64,000 bases of DNA from Paenibacillus lutimineralis (GCF_003991425.1 NZ_CP034346.1:3509501-3573500), one strand, 5' to 3'; shown: positions 37,829-48,413, counted from the stretch's first letter. Numbers and translations are program-made. The notes: generated from the letters alone by a model not told the origin.

Positions 37829-39046
37829 TTATAGGGCAGCTCCGTCTGCGCTGCCATCCCGTTCTTCCAACACATTGCTCAGAATGCCGATCGCTTGATC
37901 GATCTCATCGCAGGTTACGTATAAGCTCGGCATAAAACGGATGACGTGAGTTCCCCCCGGTAAAACAAGCAGTCCGTTCTGATGCAGTTTCTGAATGATC
38001 GGCGCAACAGGTTCTGTAAATTCAATGCCTATCAGCAGTCCTAGCCCTCGAACGGCACGAACGATAGAATAAGCTTCCAAATTTTTTTTTAGTTTGGATA
38101 GGGCATATATCCCCATATACTTTGCCCGTTCGCAAACTTCGTCCTCCACTAGCATTTGAATGGTCGCCAGCCCTGCTGCCATGGGAAGAGGTGAACCGCC
38201 AAACGTGGAAGCATGACTGCCGGCCGAAAAGGCCTCTCTTAGCTTCTCCTTCCCCATCATCGCCCCGATCGGCAAACCGCTGGCCAATCCCTTCGCTAGT
38301 GTAATGATATCCGGCTCGATGCCATACTGCTCATAAGCAAACAGGCTCCCCGTTCTCCCGATTCCGGTTTGCACTTCATCGACGATCAGGAGAATTCCTT
38401 CCTCTTCACATAGCTTAGCCAGCTCAAATACGAATTTGGGTTCGGCAAGATGAACGCCGCTCTCCCCCTGCACCAACTCCAGCATAATAGCCGCTGTTTT
38501 GGGCGTAATGCTATTTCTTACACTCTCAATATCATTAAAGCGTGCATGCACAAACCCTTCCGGCAACGGTAGGTAACCATCCTTGACCTTCTCTTGTCCG
38601 GTAGCTGTCAAAGTAGCCATTGTGCGGCCATGGAACGATTGTTCAAACGTAATAATCTCGTAGCGGTTATTTCCCAGCACACGCTGGTGATACCGGCGAG
38701 CGCATTTGATCGCCGCTTCGTTTGCTTCAGCGCCGCTATTGCAGAAAAACACAAGATCCGCACAGCTGATGGTCACAAGCTTCTCGGCAAGCTCTTCTTG
38801 AATCGGGATATGAAACAAATTGGACACATGCCATAATTGATCCATTTGCTCTTGAATCCGCGTTTTTACCCGCTCCGGGACGTGACCCAAATTACAAACC
38901 GCAAGTCCCGCCATAAAGTCCAAATACGATTTCCCTTCATCATCCCATAAGGTTGTCCGATGCCCTCTCACCAGTGTGAGCGGGAACTTATTATAGGTAG
39001 GAAATAAATAACTTTTTTTCAGGTTAACCACCGCTTTCTCATACAC
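37829..39046 (-). CDS. argD: Acetylornithine/ornithine aminotransferase (class III)
   Basis: 405 residues from a GTG at 39046 with a poor ribosome binding site; it starts 2 bases before the pdxS stop is passed, so coupling is likely. LFPTYNKFPLTLVRG, DEVQTGIGRTG, PLP lysine in TLAKGLASGLPIGAMMGK, STFGGSPLPMAAG. ArgD type is favoured by length and the N-terminus, but ornithine aminotransferase is possible. Last gene of the serA operon; no other arg gene is close. Confidence 0.88.
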   Translation of the reverse strand: MYEKAVVNLKKSYLFPTYNKFPLTLVRGHRTTLWDDEGKSYLDFMAGLAVCNLGHVPERVKTRIQEQMDQLWHVSNLFHIPIQEELAEKLVTISCADLVFFCNSGAEANEAAIKCARRYHQRVLGNNRYEIITFEQSFHGRTMATLTATGQEKVKDGYLPLPEGFVHARFNDIESVRNSITPKTAAIMLELVQGESGVHLAEPKFVFELAKLCEEEGILLIVDEVQTGIGRTGSLFAYEQYGIEPDIITLAKGLASGLPIGAMMGKEKLREAFSAGSHASTFGGSPLPMAAGLATIQMLVEDEVCERAKYMGIYALSKLKKNLEAYSIVRAVRGLGLLIGIEFTEPVAPIIQKLHQNGLLVLPGGTHVIRFMPSLYVTCDEIDQAIGILSNVLEERDGSADGAAL

Positions 39047-39048
39047 TG

Positions 39049-39942
39049 TTACTTACCGCGTTCCTGCATCCGTTCATGCTCCTGCAAACTGGATATTTCA
39101 ATTCCTTTCATTGGCGTCCCCAAGTTTTTCGATACACTAGCGATCAACGTATAATCTTCATAGTGTGTCGTGGCTTCAACAATCGCGCGCGCAAACTTCT
39201 CAGGGCTATCCGACTTAAAAATACCTGATCCTACAAAGACGCCGTCAGCGCCCAGATGCATCATTAGCGCTGCATCGGCTGGTGTAGCCACCCCACCTGC
39301 GGCAAAGTTGACTACCGGCAGCTTGCCGGATTCGTGAACCTGCAGCAGCAAGTCATACGATACGCCGTGCAGTTTCGCTTCGTGGTACAATTCGTCTTTA
39401 GACAAACCCTGCACTTTGCGAATTTGACCGTTGATCAAGCGCATGTGACGTACCGCTTCCACTATGTTACCTGTCCCTGGTTCGCCCTTCGTGCGAAGCA
39501 TGGCGGATCCTTCCTGAATGCGGCGCAGCGCTTCGCCAAGGTCTTTAGCACCACATACAAACGGAACGGTGAATTCATTCTTGCTAATATGGAAAACTTC
39601 GTCTGCAGGCGTCAGCACTTCACTCTCGTCGATATAGTCTACGCCTAACGATTCGAGCACTTTGGCTTCTACATAATGGCCGATGCGGGCTTTGGCCATC
39701 ACCGGTATCGATACAACCTTCATTACCTCTTCCACAATGGTCGGATCAGCCATGCGGGCTACTCCGCCAGCTGCGCGAATATCGGAAGGCACGCGCTCCA
39801 GCGCCATAACGGCTGTCGCTCCGGCCGCTTCTGCAATCTTGGCTTGCTCGGCATTCATCACGTCCATGATGACGCCGCCTTTTTGCATTTCCGCCATCCC
39901 TCTTTTTACCCGCTCTGTACCTGTGTTCATGTTCGTATTCAT
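39049..39942 (-). CDS. pdxS: Pyridoxal 5'-phosphate synthase subunit PdxS
   Basis: 297 residues from the ATG at 39942 behind AGGAGGC. Catalytic residues visible: Asp in [13 protein letters not shown], Lys of the first intermediate in [11 protein letters not shown], Lys of the second in [11 protein letters not shown]. With PdxT it builds PLP from ribose 5-phosphate, glyceraldehyde 3-phosphate and glutamine ammonia. Unusual in being split from pdxT, which lies 13 kb away (52571-53164). Fourth gene of the serA operon. Confidence 0.97.
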   Translation of the reverse strand: MNTNMNTGTERVKRGMAEMQKGGVIMDVMNAEQAKIAEAAGATAVMALERVPSDIRAAGGVARMADPTIVEEVMKVVSIPVMAKARIGHYVEAKVLESLGVDYIDESEVLTPADEVFHISKNEFTVPFVCGAKDLGEALRRIQEGSAMLRTKGEPGTGNIVEAVRHMRLINGQIRKVQGLSKDELYHEAKLHGVSYDLLLQVHESGKLPVVNFAAGGVATPADAALMMHLGADGVFVGSGIFKSDSPEKFARAIVEATTHYEDYTLIASVSKNLGTPMKGIEISSLQEHERMQERGK

Positions 39943-39956
39943 GTTCACGCCTCCTG

Positions 39957-41183
39957 TTATTTTTGTTCGGCTCGTTGTACATCACTGAGCCGGTATTGCT
40001 TCTTACGAAACTTCCCATGAATCAATAAATGTGCAGCCAACCCCGCGACAAGTCCCCAAAATGCGCCGCCGACGCCAAGCAAGGTCACATTTGCAGCTGT
40101 TGCTAAAAACGTAATCAATGCGGTCTCACGTCCCTTTGGCTCCGTTAAAGCATTAGCGAGACTGCCGCCAATGGTACCCAGCAATGCCAATCCTGCTAAT
40201 GTAGCGATGAAGGTTGCAGGAAGAATTAAAAACAGCGCAGCCAACGTCACGCCAAAAATACCGACAATCGTGTAGAAAATGCCGCAAGCAATGCCTGCAA
40301 TATAACGCTTTGACGCATCCTCATGCGCGTCTTTTCCTGTGCAAATCGCTGCTGTAATGGCTGCCACATTAAAAGCATGCGAGCCAAACGGCGCTGTAAG
40401 GAGTGAGCCCAAACCCGTTACGGTCAAAATCGGATTCGCGCTTGTCTTGAACCCGTCATTGCGTAATACGAGCATACCGGGCATGTATTGTCCTGTTAAA
40501 GTAATCATAAACAGCGGCAAGGCAACACCCAATAAAGCCTGTAATGAAAACTCCGGAGCGACAAATACTGGTGATGCAATGGCCAATTGGATGTTGCTGA
40601 AATCTGCTTTTCCCGTCAGGATCAAATAAAGCAGTCCGATAACCAAAATACCCACAATAGCGTAACGGGAAGTAAACCGTTTTAGCACGACATAAGCAAC
40701 AAACAGCACAACGACAAGCAGCGGATCCACTTTCGCTCCGCCAAAGGCTGAAATGCCAAACTGCAGTAAAATACCTGCCAATAGCCCAGAAGCGATGCCC
40801 GGCGGAATAAGCCGGACGAAACGTTCAAACATGCCTGATAAACCTAAAACAACAAAGCCTGCCGCAGAGATCATATAGGCGCCAACGGCTTCCGAATACG
40901 GGGTTACTGCTAAAGCCGATACGAGAAATGCCACGCCTGGCGTTGACCAGGCTGTAATGATCGGTTCCCGGTAGCGATAGCTTAGCCAGATCCCAGTTAT
41001 ACCCACGCCAATGGAGATCGACCAAATCCAGGAAGCGGTCATTTCGGGACTTAATCCCGCGACTTTTGCCGCCTGAAACACGAGAATAAATGTTCCGCCG
41101 TAGTTGACGATAACAGAGATTAAAGCTGCGATTGTCGGTGATATAAAGTCGCGGCCACGCCGCGCGGTTATTGATGTGTTCAT
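39957..41183 (-). CDS. BenE-family membrane transporter
   Basis: 408 residues from the ATG at 41183 (GGGGGTG upstream). Eleven or twelve hydrophobic helices; family signatures GTILVFQAA-like near the start, [40 protein letters not shown]. The BenE (NCS2-like) family includes benzoate:H+ symporters, but most members are uncharacterised. Placed between yggS and pdxS with gaps of 6 and 14 bases, so it belongs to the B6 operon; a vitamer, an aromatic PLP-enzyme inhibitor or a benzoate-like acid are conceivable substrates. Confidence 0.9.
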   Translation of the reverse strand: MNTSITARRGRDFISPTIAALISVIVNYGGTFILVFQAAKVAGLSPEMTASWIWSISIGVGITGIWLSYRYREPIITAWSTPGVAFLVSALAVTPYSEAVGAYMISAAGFVVLGLSGMFERFVRLIPPGIASGLLAGILLQFGISAFGGAKVDPLLVVVLFVAYVVLKRFTSRYAIVGILVIGLLYLILTGKADFSNIQLAIASPVFVAPEFSLQALLGVALPLFMITLTGQYMPGMLVLRNDGFKTSANPILTVTGLGSLLTAPFGSHAFNVAAITAAICTGKDAHEDASKRYIAGIACGIFYTIVGIFGVTLAALFLILPATFIATLAGLALLGTIGGSLANALTEPKGRETALITFLATAANVTLLGVGGAFWGLVAGLAAHLLIHGKFRKKQYRLSDVQRAEQK

Positions 41184-41201
41184 ATTATTTCTCACCCCCT
41201 T

Positions 41202-41945
41202 TTACTCGTCCTGACGTGCATTTTCGTCCCAGTAATAGCTGTCCGGCAAATAACGCTCTCCGAATACTTTTGTCCCTACGCGAATGATTGTCGCTCCTTC
41301 CTCAATGGCTACCTTGAAATCACCGGACATGCCCATCGAGAGTACGTCCATTTCTACACGGGGGAAGCTTTTTTCCTTAATTTGGGCTTGTATGGATTTC
41401 AAAAGCCGGAAGCAATCCCGGGTCTCCTCGTTTGTCGCATTCAGTTTGCCAATCGTCATCAGACCTTTTATATTTAAAGTTTCAAACTGGGACAGTTGTT
41501 CTACCAACTCTAGTGCTGTTTCAGGAGAAGCCCCGAATTTACTTTCCTCGTAGGACGTATTGATTTGCACCAAAATATCCATCGTCTTGTTCTCTTTGAT
41601 GAGCTGCTGGTACAGGGCCTGCCCCAATTTCAAACGGTCCACAGAATGAATGAGCGTCACATATTTGACGACATCCTTTACTTTATTGGTCTGCAAATGC
41701 CCAATAAAATGCCACTCCACCCGATTATATTGCTGCATAAGCGGGAATTTGTCCCGAAGCTCCTGGGCTTTGTTTTCCCCAAACAGAACCTCCCCCGCCT
41801 GCATCGCCATTTGCAATTTTTCAAGCGTTACCGTTTTGGTCGCTAGCAATAATTTCACGTCCTCGGTTTTACGCCCCGATGCTTGGCAAGCTAATTCCAT
41901 CTGCTGTCTTACGCTTTTGAGATTCTCTTCAACTAAATTGCTCAT
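41202..41945 (-). CDS. PLP-binding homeostasis protein, YggS/PLPBP family (copy 1)
   Basis: 247 residues. PLP lysine in LLLATKTVTLEKLQ, then FGENKAQELRDK, WHFIGHLQTNKV, IHSVDRLKLGQALYQ, SMGMSGDFKVAIEEGATIIR. Single-domain TIM barrel resembling alanine racemase without catalysis; family members hold and deliver PLP. Overlaps the serA stop by 4 bases (ATGA). A second copy lies in the neighbouring operon at 46217-46921. Confidence 0.95.
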   Translation of the reverse strand: MSNLVEENLKSVRQQMELACQASGRKTEDVKLLLATKTVTLEKLQMAMQAGEVLFGENKAQELRDKFPLMQQYNRVEWHFIGHLQTNKVKDVVKYVTLIHSVDRLKLGQALYQQLIKENKTMDILVQINTSYEESKFGASPETALELVEQLSQFETLNIKGLMTIGKLNATNEETRDCFRLLKSIQAQIKEKSFPRVEMDVLSMGMSGDFKVAIEEGATIIRVGTKVFGERYLPDSYYWDENARQDE

Positions 41946-43564
41946 GGCTGCGCCCCTCCTTCTTCACCACGCTCGTCAAAAGAAATTTCCCGCACGCGCT
42001 TGATTTCCGGTATCGCGAGTAAGGACTCCATTACGTTCCTTGATGCTTTTTTATCGATTTTTAAAATCATGACTGCCGAACCGCCAATTTCGTTTCTCCC
42101 CACTTGCATCGTGGCAATATTTATGCCGCTATCTCCAAGTAATGTTCCCACCCGTCCAATGGTGCCGGGCATATCCTGCTGTGAAATCAATAAAACATAT
42201 CCTTCAAATGGAAGCACAACCGGGTAGGGACCAATTCGGACAAGACGTCCGCCAACGCCGGGCAGTAATGTCCCTGTCACCCATCTCTCCTCGATGGTCG
42301 TCTTTAGTCGAAGGGTAATCTCGCAGGACGCGCTCTCGGTGAACAACGATTTTCGTACCGTAAGGTGAATGTCACGCAGCTTCGCCAAGTGAATGGCATT
42401 GACGATATTGACCTGTTCCGTACTGAGATGGTGAGATAGTATCCCTTTGAGCACATAAGGGATGAGCGGCGATGTGTCCAAATCCGCAAGTTCGCCTGCG
42501 CATTCTACCGTGACTTCTCGGATGGCGCCATCTGTCATCTGGACAAGCGATCTCCCCAATTGTTCACACAAGGTGAACCAGGGCTGTAATTGATTGAGCA
42601 GGTCGGATGGAACGGTCGGCATATTGACTGCATTTTTAAACGGTTCTTCTCGCAGGATATGAATCACTTGTTCAGAAACATCAACAGCGACATTCTCTTG
42701 CGCTTCCAAAGTGGACGCGCCCAAGTGCGGGGTAACGATGATTTTGGGATGCCTTAGGAATGGGTGATCCGGCGCCGGAGGCTCGTGTTCAAATACATCG
42801 AAGGCGGCGCCTGCCACAATCCCTTCATCGAGCGCTTCAACAAGCGCCGACTCGTCAATAATTCCCCCGCGCGCGCAGTTGATAATCCGCATTCCCCGTT
42901 TCATGACATCGAATTGCTGCCTCGCAATCATATGATGCGTTTCATCCGTCAGCGGCGTATGCACCGTTATAAAATCAGCTGTCCGTATGATGGTATCTAC
43001 GGTCGCCAGCTTGATCCCCAGTTTTTCCGCCCTTTCCTCCGATAGAAAAGGATCGTAGCCAATAAGGGTCATGCCAAACGCCGCTGCGAGTTTAGCTACT
43101 TCGATCCCGATACGGCCCAGTCCAAGCACGCCAAGCGTCTTGTTTCGCAATTCAACGCCAAGGAATGATTTTCGATCCCACTGCCCAGCAACGGTTTTGG
43201 TATAGGCTTGCGGAATATGCCGGGCGAGTGACATCATCATCGCAAAGGTATGCTCGCACGTCGTGACCGTATTGCCGTCGGGTGCATTGACCACGACAAT
43301 CCCTCGGCTTGTCGCAGCATCCAGATCAATGTTGTCCACCCCAACTCCTGCCCGACCTATGACTTGCAAGCGAACGCCTGCCTCTATGATGCGCTTAGTC
43401 ACTTTCGTTTGAGAACGGACGAGCAGCGCATCATAGGAATGAATGACAGAAATGAGCTCCTCTTCGCTCAGCCCCGTTATTTTGGCGACCTCCACATCTT
43501 CAGCACGCGTCAACTGCTGCAATCCAAAATCACTTATTGGATCTGACACCAGAACTTTAAACAT
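41942..43564 (-). CDS. serA: D-3-phosphoglycerate dehydrogenase
   Basis: 540 residues, long type. NAD-binding GVLGLGRIGIEVAKLA, catalytic Arg-Glu-His in INCARGGIIDE, EHEPP and TPHLGASTLEAQ; intervening ASB domain; C-terminal ACT domain (VLLISQQDMPGTIGRVGTLL) for serine feedback. First gene of a tightly packed operon with yggS, a BenE transporter, pdxS and argD. It supplies 3-phosphohydroxypyruvate for SerC. It is one of few enzymes in the island that does not use PLP. Confidence 0.95.
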   Translation of the reverse strand: MFKVLVSDPISDFGLQQLTRAEDVEVAKITGLSEEELISVIHSYDALLVRSQTKVTKRIIEAGVRLQVIGRAGVGVDNIDLDAATSRGIVVVNAPDGNTVTTCEHTFAMMMSLARHIPQAYTKTVAGQWDRKSFLGVELRNKTLGVLGLGRIGIEVAKLAAAFGMTLIGYDPFLSEERAEKLGIKLATVDTIIRTADFITVHTPLTDETHHMIARQQFDVMKRGMRIINCARGGIIDESALVEALDEGIVAGAAFDVFEHEPPAPDHPFLRHPKIIVTPHLGASTLEAQENVAVDVSEQVIHILREEPFKNAVNMPTVPSDLLNQLQPWFTLCEQLGRSLVQMTDGAIREVTVECAGELADLDTSPLIPYVLKGILSHHLSTEQVNIVNAIHLAKLRDIHLTVRKSLFTESASCEITLRLKTTIEERWVTGTLLPGVGGRLVRIGPYPVVLPFEGYVLLISQQDMPGTIGRVGTLLGDSGINIATMQVGRNEIGGSAVMILKIDKKASRNVMESLLAIPEIKRVREISFDERGEEGGAQP

Positions 43565-43653
43565 GATCTTCCCTCCCTCTCTATGCGAACACTGTACGAT
43601 AGTGAATGCGGGCTTGTAGTCTGTATACCCACGTGTTTGAGTAACACAACGTC

Positions 43654-43712
43654 AGTTTATCAAAGTATGGTTTGTTTCTATATATCCAAAAACGATGTAT
43701 TTGAGCAATCCA
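43654..43712. promoter_or_regulatory. Three-part MocR/PdxR operator, copy 2 (serA operon)
   Basis: AGTTTA (-10 TAAACT on the minus strand) at 43654, ATGGTT at 43667, ATCCA at 43684 (+17), GAGCAATCCA with ATCCA at 43708 (+41). Unlike the other two copies it has no regulator gene beside it, so it can be a pure target site. The minus-strand -35 region is poor, which fits an activator. Confidence 0.78.
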
Positions 43713-43759
43713 TAAAACCCTGTGGATTCTCAAGTCCCATCATCCCAGTCTTGAAGGTA

Positions 43760-43797
43760 GAAAAAAAAACACAAGAATCACCAGGATTCCTGTGGTC
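43760..43797 (-). terminator. Terminator after the MOSC-gsaB-yggS-metC/B-patB operon
   Basis: Minus-strand ACCACAGG/CCTGGTG hairpin (43776-43796) followed within ten bases by nine T (43761-43769). Confidence 0.65.
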
Positions 43798-43805
43798 TAT
43801 TTTTA

Positions 43806-44993
43806 TTATGAACGGGTTGCGTTCTCCTCCTGAATCGCTCCGGCAAACTTATCCAGCGCCTTCAGCAGCAAAGCGCGCGGACATGCCAGATTCACGCGCA
43901 AGTAACCGGCTCCTTGTTCGCCGAATACGGAGCCTTCGGTGAAGGCGACGCCCGCCTTGTCGAACATGAGCTGCTTCAGCTCCGCAGGCTTGTCCGAGAT
44001 CGCCGTACAGTCCAGCCATACCGTATATGTTCCTTCCGGCGACATCGCCTTTATCTGCGGTAAATGCTCCTTCACGTAGGCGAGCAACGCATTGCGATTG
44101 CCCTCCAAATAGACGAGCAACTGGTCCAGCCATTCGTCGCCGTGCGCATAGCTTGCTTCGGTCGCAGTTAATCCAAAGTACGACTCTATATGGATGTACA
44201 GCGTTTTGAGCGCCGTATTGTATTTATCCCGGATATCCTTGCTCGGTATGACAACAGCCGCCGCTTGTAAGCCCGCCAAGTTGAACGTTTTGCTCGGCGC
44301 GATGCAGGTAATGGAGTGCTGCGCGCATACCTCGGACAAGGAGGCATATGGTACGTGCTTATGCCCGGAGAAGACGAGATCTTGATGAATTTCGTCCGCG
44401 ACGACAAGCAATCCGTGCTTTGTGCAAATTTTCGCCACCCGCTCCAATTCCTCGCGCGTCCACACGCGTCCGCCCGGATTGTGCGGCGTACACAGCAGCA
44501 GCACTTTCGCCCCGGCTGCGGCCTGCTTTTCAAGCAGCTCGAAATTCATCTCGTATCGGCCGTCCCGAATGATTAGCGGATTGTTCACGACCTCCCGCCC
44601 ATTCATTCGAATGACATTGTAGAACGGATAATAAACCGGCGATTGCAAAATAATGCCGTCTCCCGGCTGCGTGAACGTCTGCACCGCCAGACTCAGGGCA
44701 GGCATGACTCCTGGGCTGGATGAAAGCCAATCTTGCTCGATTCGCCACCCATGGCGTCGCGACAGCCATCCGACAATCGCATCGTAATAGCTTTGCGATC
44801 GCATCGTATACCCGTAAATGCCATGCTCCGCTCGATGTTTAATTGCCTCTACGACTTCCTTCGGGGGTTCGAAGTCCATGTCCGCCACCCACAAAGGCAA
44901 AATATCGGAGCGCCCGAACAGCTTCTCGGATTGATCCCACTTGTAAGAGGCTGTCCCCGTCCGGTCGATGCGTTTGTCGAAATCGTATTTCAT
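43806..44993 (-). CDS. MalY/PatB-type C-S lyase (cystathionine beta-lyase-like aminotransferase)
   Basis: 395 residues. N-terminal FDKRIDRTGTASYKWD and LPLWVADMDFEPP are hallmarks of the PatB/MalY group; PLP lysine in CIAPSKTFNLAGLQ. These enzymes cleave cystathionine or related thioethers to homocysteine, pyruvate and ammonia; some act on other C-S bonds. The ATG overlaps the stop of the upstream trans-sulfuration gene by 4 bases. This part of the operon is visibly more GC-rich than the left half of the island. Confidence 0.92.
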   Translation of the reverse strand: MKYDFDKRIDRTGTASYKWDQSEKLFGRSDILPLWVADMDFEPPKEVVEAIKHRAEHGIYGYTMRSQSYYDAIVGWLSRRHGWRIEQDWLSSSPGVMPALSLAVQTFTQPGDGIILQSPVYYPFYNVIRMNGREVVNNPLIIRDGRYEMNFELLEKQAAAGAKVLLLCTPHNPGGRVWTREELERVAKICTKHGLLVVADEIHQDLVFSGHKHVPYASLSEVCAQHSITCIAPSKTFNLAGLQAAAVVIPSKDIRDKYNTALKTLYIHIESYFGLTATEASYAHGDEWLDQLLVYLEGNRNALLAYVKEHLPQIKAMSPEGTYTVWLDCTAISDKPAELKQLMFDKAGVAFTEGSVFGEQGAGYLRVNLACPRALLLKALDKFAGAIQEENATRS

Positions 44994-46174
44994 GCGTTTT
45001 CCTCCAATCCGTTTTTCCTGCTGATTTCCTGTTCCGCAGCCTCGATCGCTTGCCGCAGATCCTCCAAAATATCGTCCGCATGCTCGAGTCCGACGGAAAA
45101 CCGCAGCAGCCGGTCATCCACGCCGACCGCGCGGCGAATTTCTTCCGGAATGTCTGCGTGCGTCTGCACCGCCGGGTATGTCATAAGGGATTCTGTGCCT
45201 CCCATGCTTTCCGCAAAAGCGATCAGTTTAATGTGGCGCAGGATCGGCTCGATCGTACGGGCATCCTTCATTCTGAAGGAGAAAATGCCCGTATTGCCGG
45301 ACGACTGGGCCTTCTGAATCTCATATCCGGGGTGATCTGGCAGCGCCGGATAATAAACCTCTTCCACGGAAGGATGATCCTTAAGCCATTTTGCGACCTT
45401 CGTTGCGTTCGCCTGATGACGCTCCATCCGCAGCGCCAGCGTCTTCATGCCGCGTATCAGCAGCCAAGAGTCCTGGGGAGCGAGCACTGCGCCGATCGAT
45501 TTGTGCAGGAACGCCACATCAGCGGACAGCTTCTCGCCCTTCGTCACGATGAGACCCGCTAGTACGTCGTTATGGCCGCCCAAATATTTGGTTGCGCTGT
45601 GAACGACGATATCCGTTCCAAGCTCGATTGGCCGCTGGAAAAACGGTGTCAGCAGCGTATTGTCCACAATCGTGAGCAGACCGCTGCGCTTCGCCCATGC
45701 CGCAACCTTGGCAATATCCGTAATTACCATCAATGGGTTGGTGGGCGTCTCGAGCAGCACCGCCTTCGTATTCGGCTTGCGGTGCGATTCAAGCGCATCC
45801 AGATCTTTCATATAGACATAGGTCGCCGTCACGCCGAATCTGGACATCACCTGCTCCAGCAGACGGTAGGTTCCCCCGAACAAATCGAGCGACACGAGCA
45901 AATGATCTCCGGTACTGAACAAGGAGAAGACGATCTGCAGCGCGGCCATGCCCGAGCTTGTTGCGAAGCCCGCATCCCCGCTTTCCAGATCTGCCGCCGC
46001 CGCTTCCAGCACGGCGCGCGTCGGGCTTTTCGAGCGGGAGTAATCGAAGCCTGTGCTCTGCCCAAGGCGGGGATGCCGAAATGCGGTGGACGGATAGATC
46101 GGGAAGCTTACCGCTCCGGTCTGAGGATCGTTCTGCGATCCAATTTGAGCCAAGCGACTCTCAATTTTCATCAT
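44990..46174 (-). CDS. Cystathionine gamma-synthase/lyase-type trans-sulfuration enzyme
   Basis: 394 residues, GGAGG upstream. PLP lysine in VHSATKYLGGHNDV; YSRSKSPTRAVLEAAAADLE and ETPTNPLMVITDIAKVA are Cys/Met-metabolism PLP family signatures. Together with PatB it would form a two-step methionine-branch pathway (cystathionine synthesis then cleavage to homocysteine), similar in order to MetI-MetC of Bacillus. Exact specificity (MetB/MetI versus lyase) is open. Confidence 0.9.
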   Translation of the reverse strand: MMKIESRLAQIGSQNDPQTGAVSFPIYPSTAFRHPRLGQSTGFDYSRSKSPTRAVLEAAAADLESGDAGFATSSGMAALQIVFSLFSTGDHLLVSLDLFGGTYRLLEQVMSRFGVTATYVYMKDLDALESHRKPNTKAVLLETPTNPLMVITDIAKVAAWAKRSGLLTIVDNTLLTPFFQRPIELGTDIVVHSATKYLGGHNDVLAGLIVTKGEKLSADVAFLHKSIGAVLAPQDSWLLIRGMKTLALRMERHQANATKVAKWLKDHPSVEEVYYPALPDHPGYEIQKAQSSGNTGIFSFRMKDARTIEPILRHIKLIAFAESMGGTESLMTYPAVQTHADIPEEIRRAVGVDDRLLRFSVGLEHADDILEDLRQAIEAAEQEISRKNGLEENA

Positions 46175-46216
46175 GACTCATGTGCCTCCTAACGATGAAA
46201 TCCAATCCTCATCATG

Positions 46217-46921
46217 TCAAGCTTCCTTCCCCTGAATCGATTCCTTTCCAACTAATACCGATCCAAGCCTTAACCAGGTAGCCCCTTCTTCGATCGCAAC
46301 TTCGAAATCATTGGACATTCCCATGGAAAGATGTTCCACAGGATAGAAAAAAATATCTCTTGCATTAAGTTCATCGCGTAATCGTTTCAATTCTCTAAAA
46401 ACCGGTCTAGTCGCTTCAGCATCGAGCTCGTATGGAGCCATCGTCATCAGCCCCACGACTCGAATCTGTTTCATCCGCGCAACTTCCTGCGCAAATGAAA
46501 AGAAAGCTTCCGGAGAAAGTCCTTGTTTACTTTCCTCTCCCGAAACGTTAACCTGAATAAAACAATTTACGACGACATTCAAATCAGCAGCCTTCTTCTC
46601 TATTTCTTTCATCAAAGATAAGCGGTCTAATGAATGTATATACTCGAATTTACCGATAACATCTTTTACTTTATTGGTTTGCAAATGACCGATAAAATGC
46701 CACGTTCCTCGTGGATGAAAGGCCTCCCATTTAGATTGAGCTTCTTGCGTACGGCTTTCGCCGACATGGCCTATACCAGACAACAATACTTGCTCCACGG
46801 TTTCCATCGTCGTATATTTCGTCACAGCTATGATCTGGATCTCCTCTTCGCTTCTGCCGCATCGCCCGCAAGCTTCGCGGATGCGATGTTCGACCGTGAA
46901 CAGACGATCTTGTAGATTCAT
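46217..46921 (-). CDS. PLP-binding homeostasis protein, YggS/PLPBP family (copy 2)
   Basis: 234 residues. PLP lysine in IIAVTKYTTMETVEQ, VGESRTQEAQSKWE, WHFIGHLQTNKVKDVIG, SMGMSNDFEVAIEEGATWLR. Clearly homologous to copy 1 at 41202-41945 but well diverged. It lies between gsaB and the trans-sulfuration gene. Two PLP-carrier genes in adjacent, commonly regulated operons are unusual. Confidence 0.95.
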   Translation of the reverse strand: MNLQDRLFTVEHRIREACGRCGRSEEEIQIIAVTKYTTMETVEQVLLSGIGHVGESRTQEAQSKWEAFHPRGTWHFIGHLQTNKVKDVIGKFEYIHSLDRLSLMKEIEKKAADLNVVVNCFIQVNVSGEESKQGLSPEAFFSFAQEVARMKQIRVVGLMTMAPYELDAEATRPVFRELKRLRDELNARDIFFYPVEHLSMGMSNDFEVAIEEGATWLRLGSVLVGKESIQGKEA

Positions 46922-46985
46922 TGGATCACTCCTCGTATCTTAAGTTCAGATTGCAAAGCCAAAAGCGGCGATCGTACTGTCGTCA

Positions 46986-48299
46986 CTATTTTTTGCCCAT
47001 TTCGCGAAAGGAGGCTTCGGCCGCCTCAAGCGTGTCGTCGATATCCTGTTCCGTATGGGCCGTCGTCAGAAACCAAGCTTCGTATTTCGACGGTGCCAGA
47101 TTGACGTTGCGATCGAGCATATGCCGAAAAAAAGCGGCAAATGCTTCGCCGTCCGTATCCTGCGCCTCATCATAATTGGTGACTGGATGATCGCAAAAAT
47201 GGGTGGACAGCGAGCCGCGAATGCGATTGATCGTCAACGGCACGTCATAGCGATATGCCGAAGCCTGCAATCCTTCCGCGAGCTTAGCCGAAAGGCGATC
47301 CATTTCCTCATAAACGCCTTCGCCCTGCAGAACCTCCAGGCAAGCTATGCCGGCTGCTATTGAAGCCGGGTTGCCGGCCATCGTACCCGCTTGGTAAGCG
47401 GGGCCGAGCGGTGCGACCTGCTCCATAATTTCCTTACTGCCGCCGTAAGCGCCGATCGGCAGCCCGCCGCCGATGATTTTACCGATCGCGATCAGGTCCG
47501 GTTTAATAGCCTCGTGATTGGCAATGTCGGCAAACGTTTGAGTGGAGCCGTAATGGAAGCGGAAAGCGGCGATGATTTCGTCGTAGATGACGAGCGAACC
47601 GTTATCATGCGCCATTCGGCAAAGCCCTTCGAGGAAGCCAGGTTTCGGCATAACCATACCGAAATTTCCGACGATCGGCTCGACTATAACGGCAGCGACA
47701 TTTTCGCCACATGTATCCAGCGCTTTACGCAATCCGTCCAAATCGTTGAACGGAACGGTAATGACTTCCTGCGCGATGCTGAACGGCACACCTGCACTAT
47801 CCGGCATCCCCAGTGTGGAAGGCCCAGATCCCGCCGCAACGAGCACAAGATCCGAATGGCCGTGGTAGCAGCCAGCAAATTTGATGATTTTACTCCTGCC
47901 CGTATAAGCGCGTGCGATGCGGATCGTCGTCATGACCGATTCGGTGCCGGAATTGACGAAACGGACCTTTTCCATGGAAGGGATGGCTTCTTTGAGCATA
48001 CATGCCATTTTTATTTCGAGCTCGGTAGGTGTGCCGTATAGCAAGCCGTTCTCAGCGACGCGCGTGATCGCCGCTGTGATGTGAGGGTGGGCATGTCCAG
48101 TAATGATCGGGCCAAAGGCCGCCAAATAATCGATGTAGCGGTTGCCGTCTTCATCCCAGAAGTAAGCGCCTCTGGCCCTCTTCATAAATACGGGTGCTCC
48201 GCCGCCCACCGCCTTAAATGAACGAGACGGGCTGTTGACGCCGCCGACGATATGCTGAAGTGCTTCCCGGTAAAGCTGTTCAGAACGAATACGATTCAT
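46986..48299 (-). CDS. gsaB: GsaB-type glutamate-1-semialdehyde aminomutase (HemL paralogue)
   Basis: 437 residues from the ATG at 48299 (AAAGGA 13 bases before it; earlier starts at 48323 and above are open). It starts [20 protein letters not shown] as in Bacillus GsaB and has PLP lysine in [16 protein letters not shown]. The Asp motif is YDEIIAAFR instead of FDEVMTGYR: Ile replaces the Met that corresponds to Met248 of the cyanobacterial enzyme. Second aminomutase of the island besides HemL at 29.8-31.1 kb. Confidence 0.92.
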   Translation of the reverse strand: MNRIRSEQLYREALQHIVGGVNSPSRSFKAVGGGAPVFMKRARGAYFWDEDGNRYIDYLAAFGPIITGHAHPHITAAITRVAENGLLYGTPTELEIKMACMLKEAIPSMEKVRFVNSGTESVMTTIRIARAYTGRSKIIKFAGCYHGHSDLVLVAAGSGPSTLGMPDSAGVPFSIAQEVITVPFNDLDGLRKALDTCGENVAAVIVEPIVGNFGMVMPKPGFLEGLCRMAHDNGSLVIYDEIIAAFRFHYGSTQTFADIANHEAIKPDLIAIGKIIGGGLPIGAYGGSKEIMEQVAPLGPAYQAGTMAGNPASIAAGIACLEVLQGEGVYEEMDRLSAKLAEGLQASAYRYDVPLTINRIRGSLSTHFCDHPVTNYDEAQDTDGEAFAAFFRHMLDRNVNLAPSKYEAWFLTTAHTEQDIDDTLEAAEASFREMGKK

Positions 48300-48413
48300 T
48301 ATGGATTCAATTCCTTTCTTCATTGCAGAATACGCGCCATTAGCGACGTGAATAAACGAAGTTTCATGGATGGGTGTTTGGCCAGGGACAGACGACATTG
48401 CAGATTCATTGCC

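Noticed and set aside
45572..46192. Long plus-strand frames opposite the trans-sulfuration, PatB and GsaB genes (several over 100 codons)
   Set aside because: They are antisense to clear PLP-enzyme genes in GC-rich DNA, where long opposite frames arise by chance; no ribosome binding sites or families.
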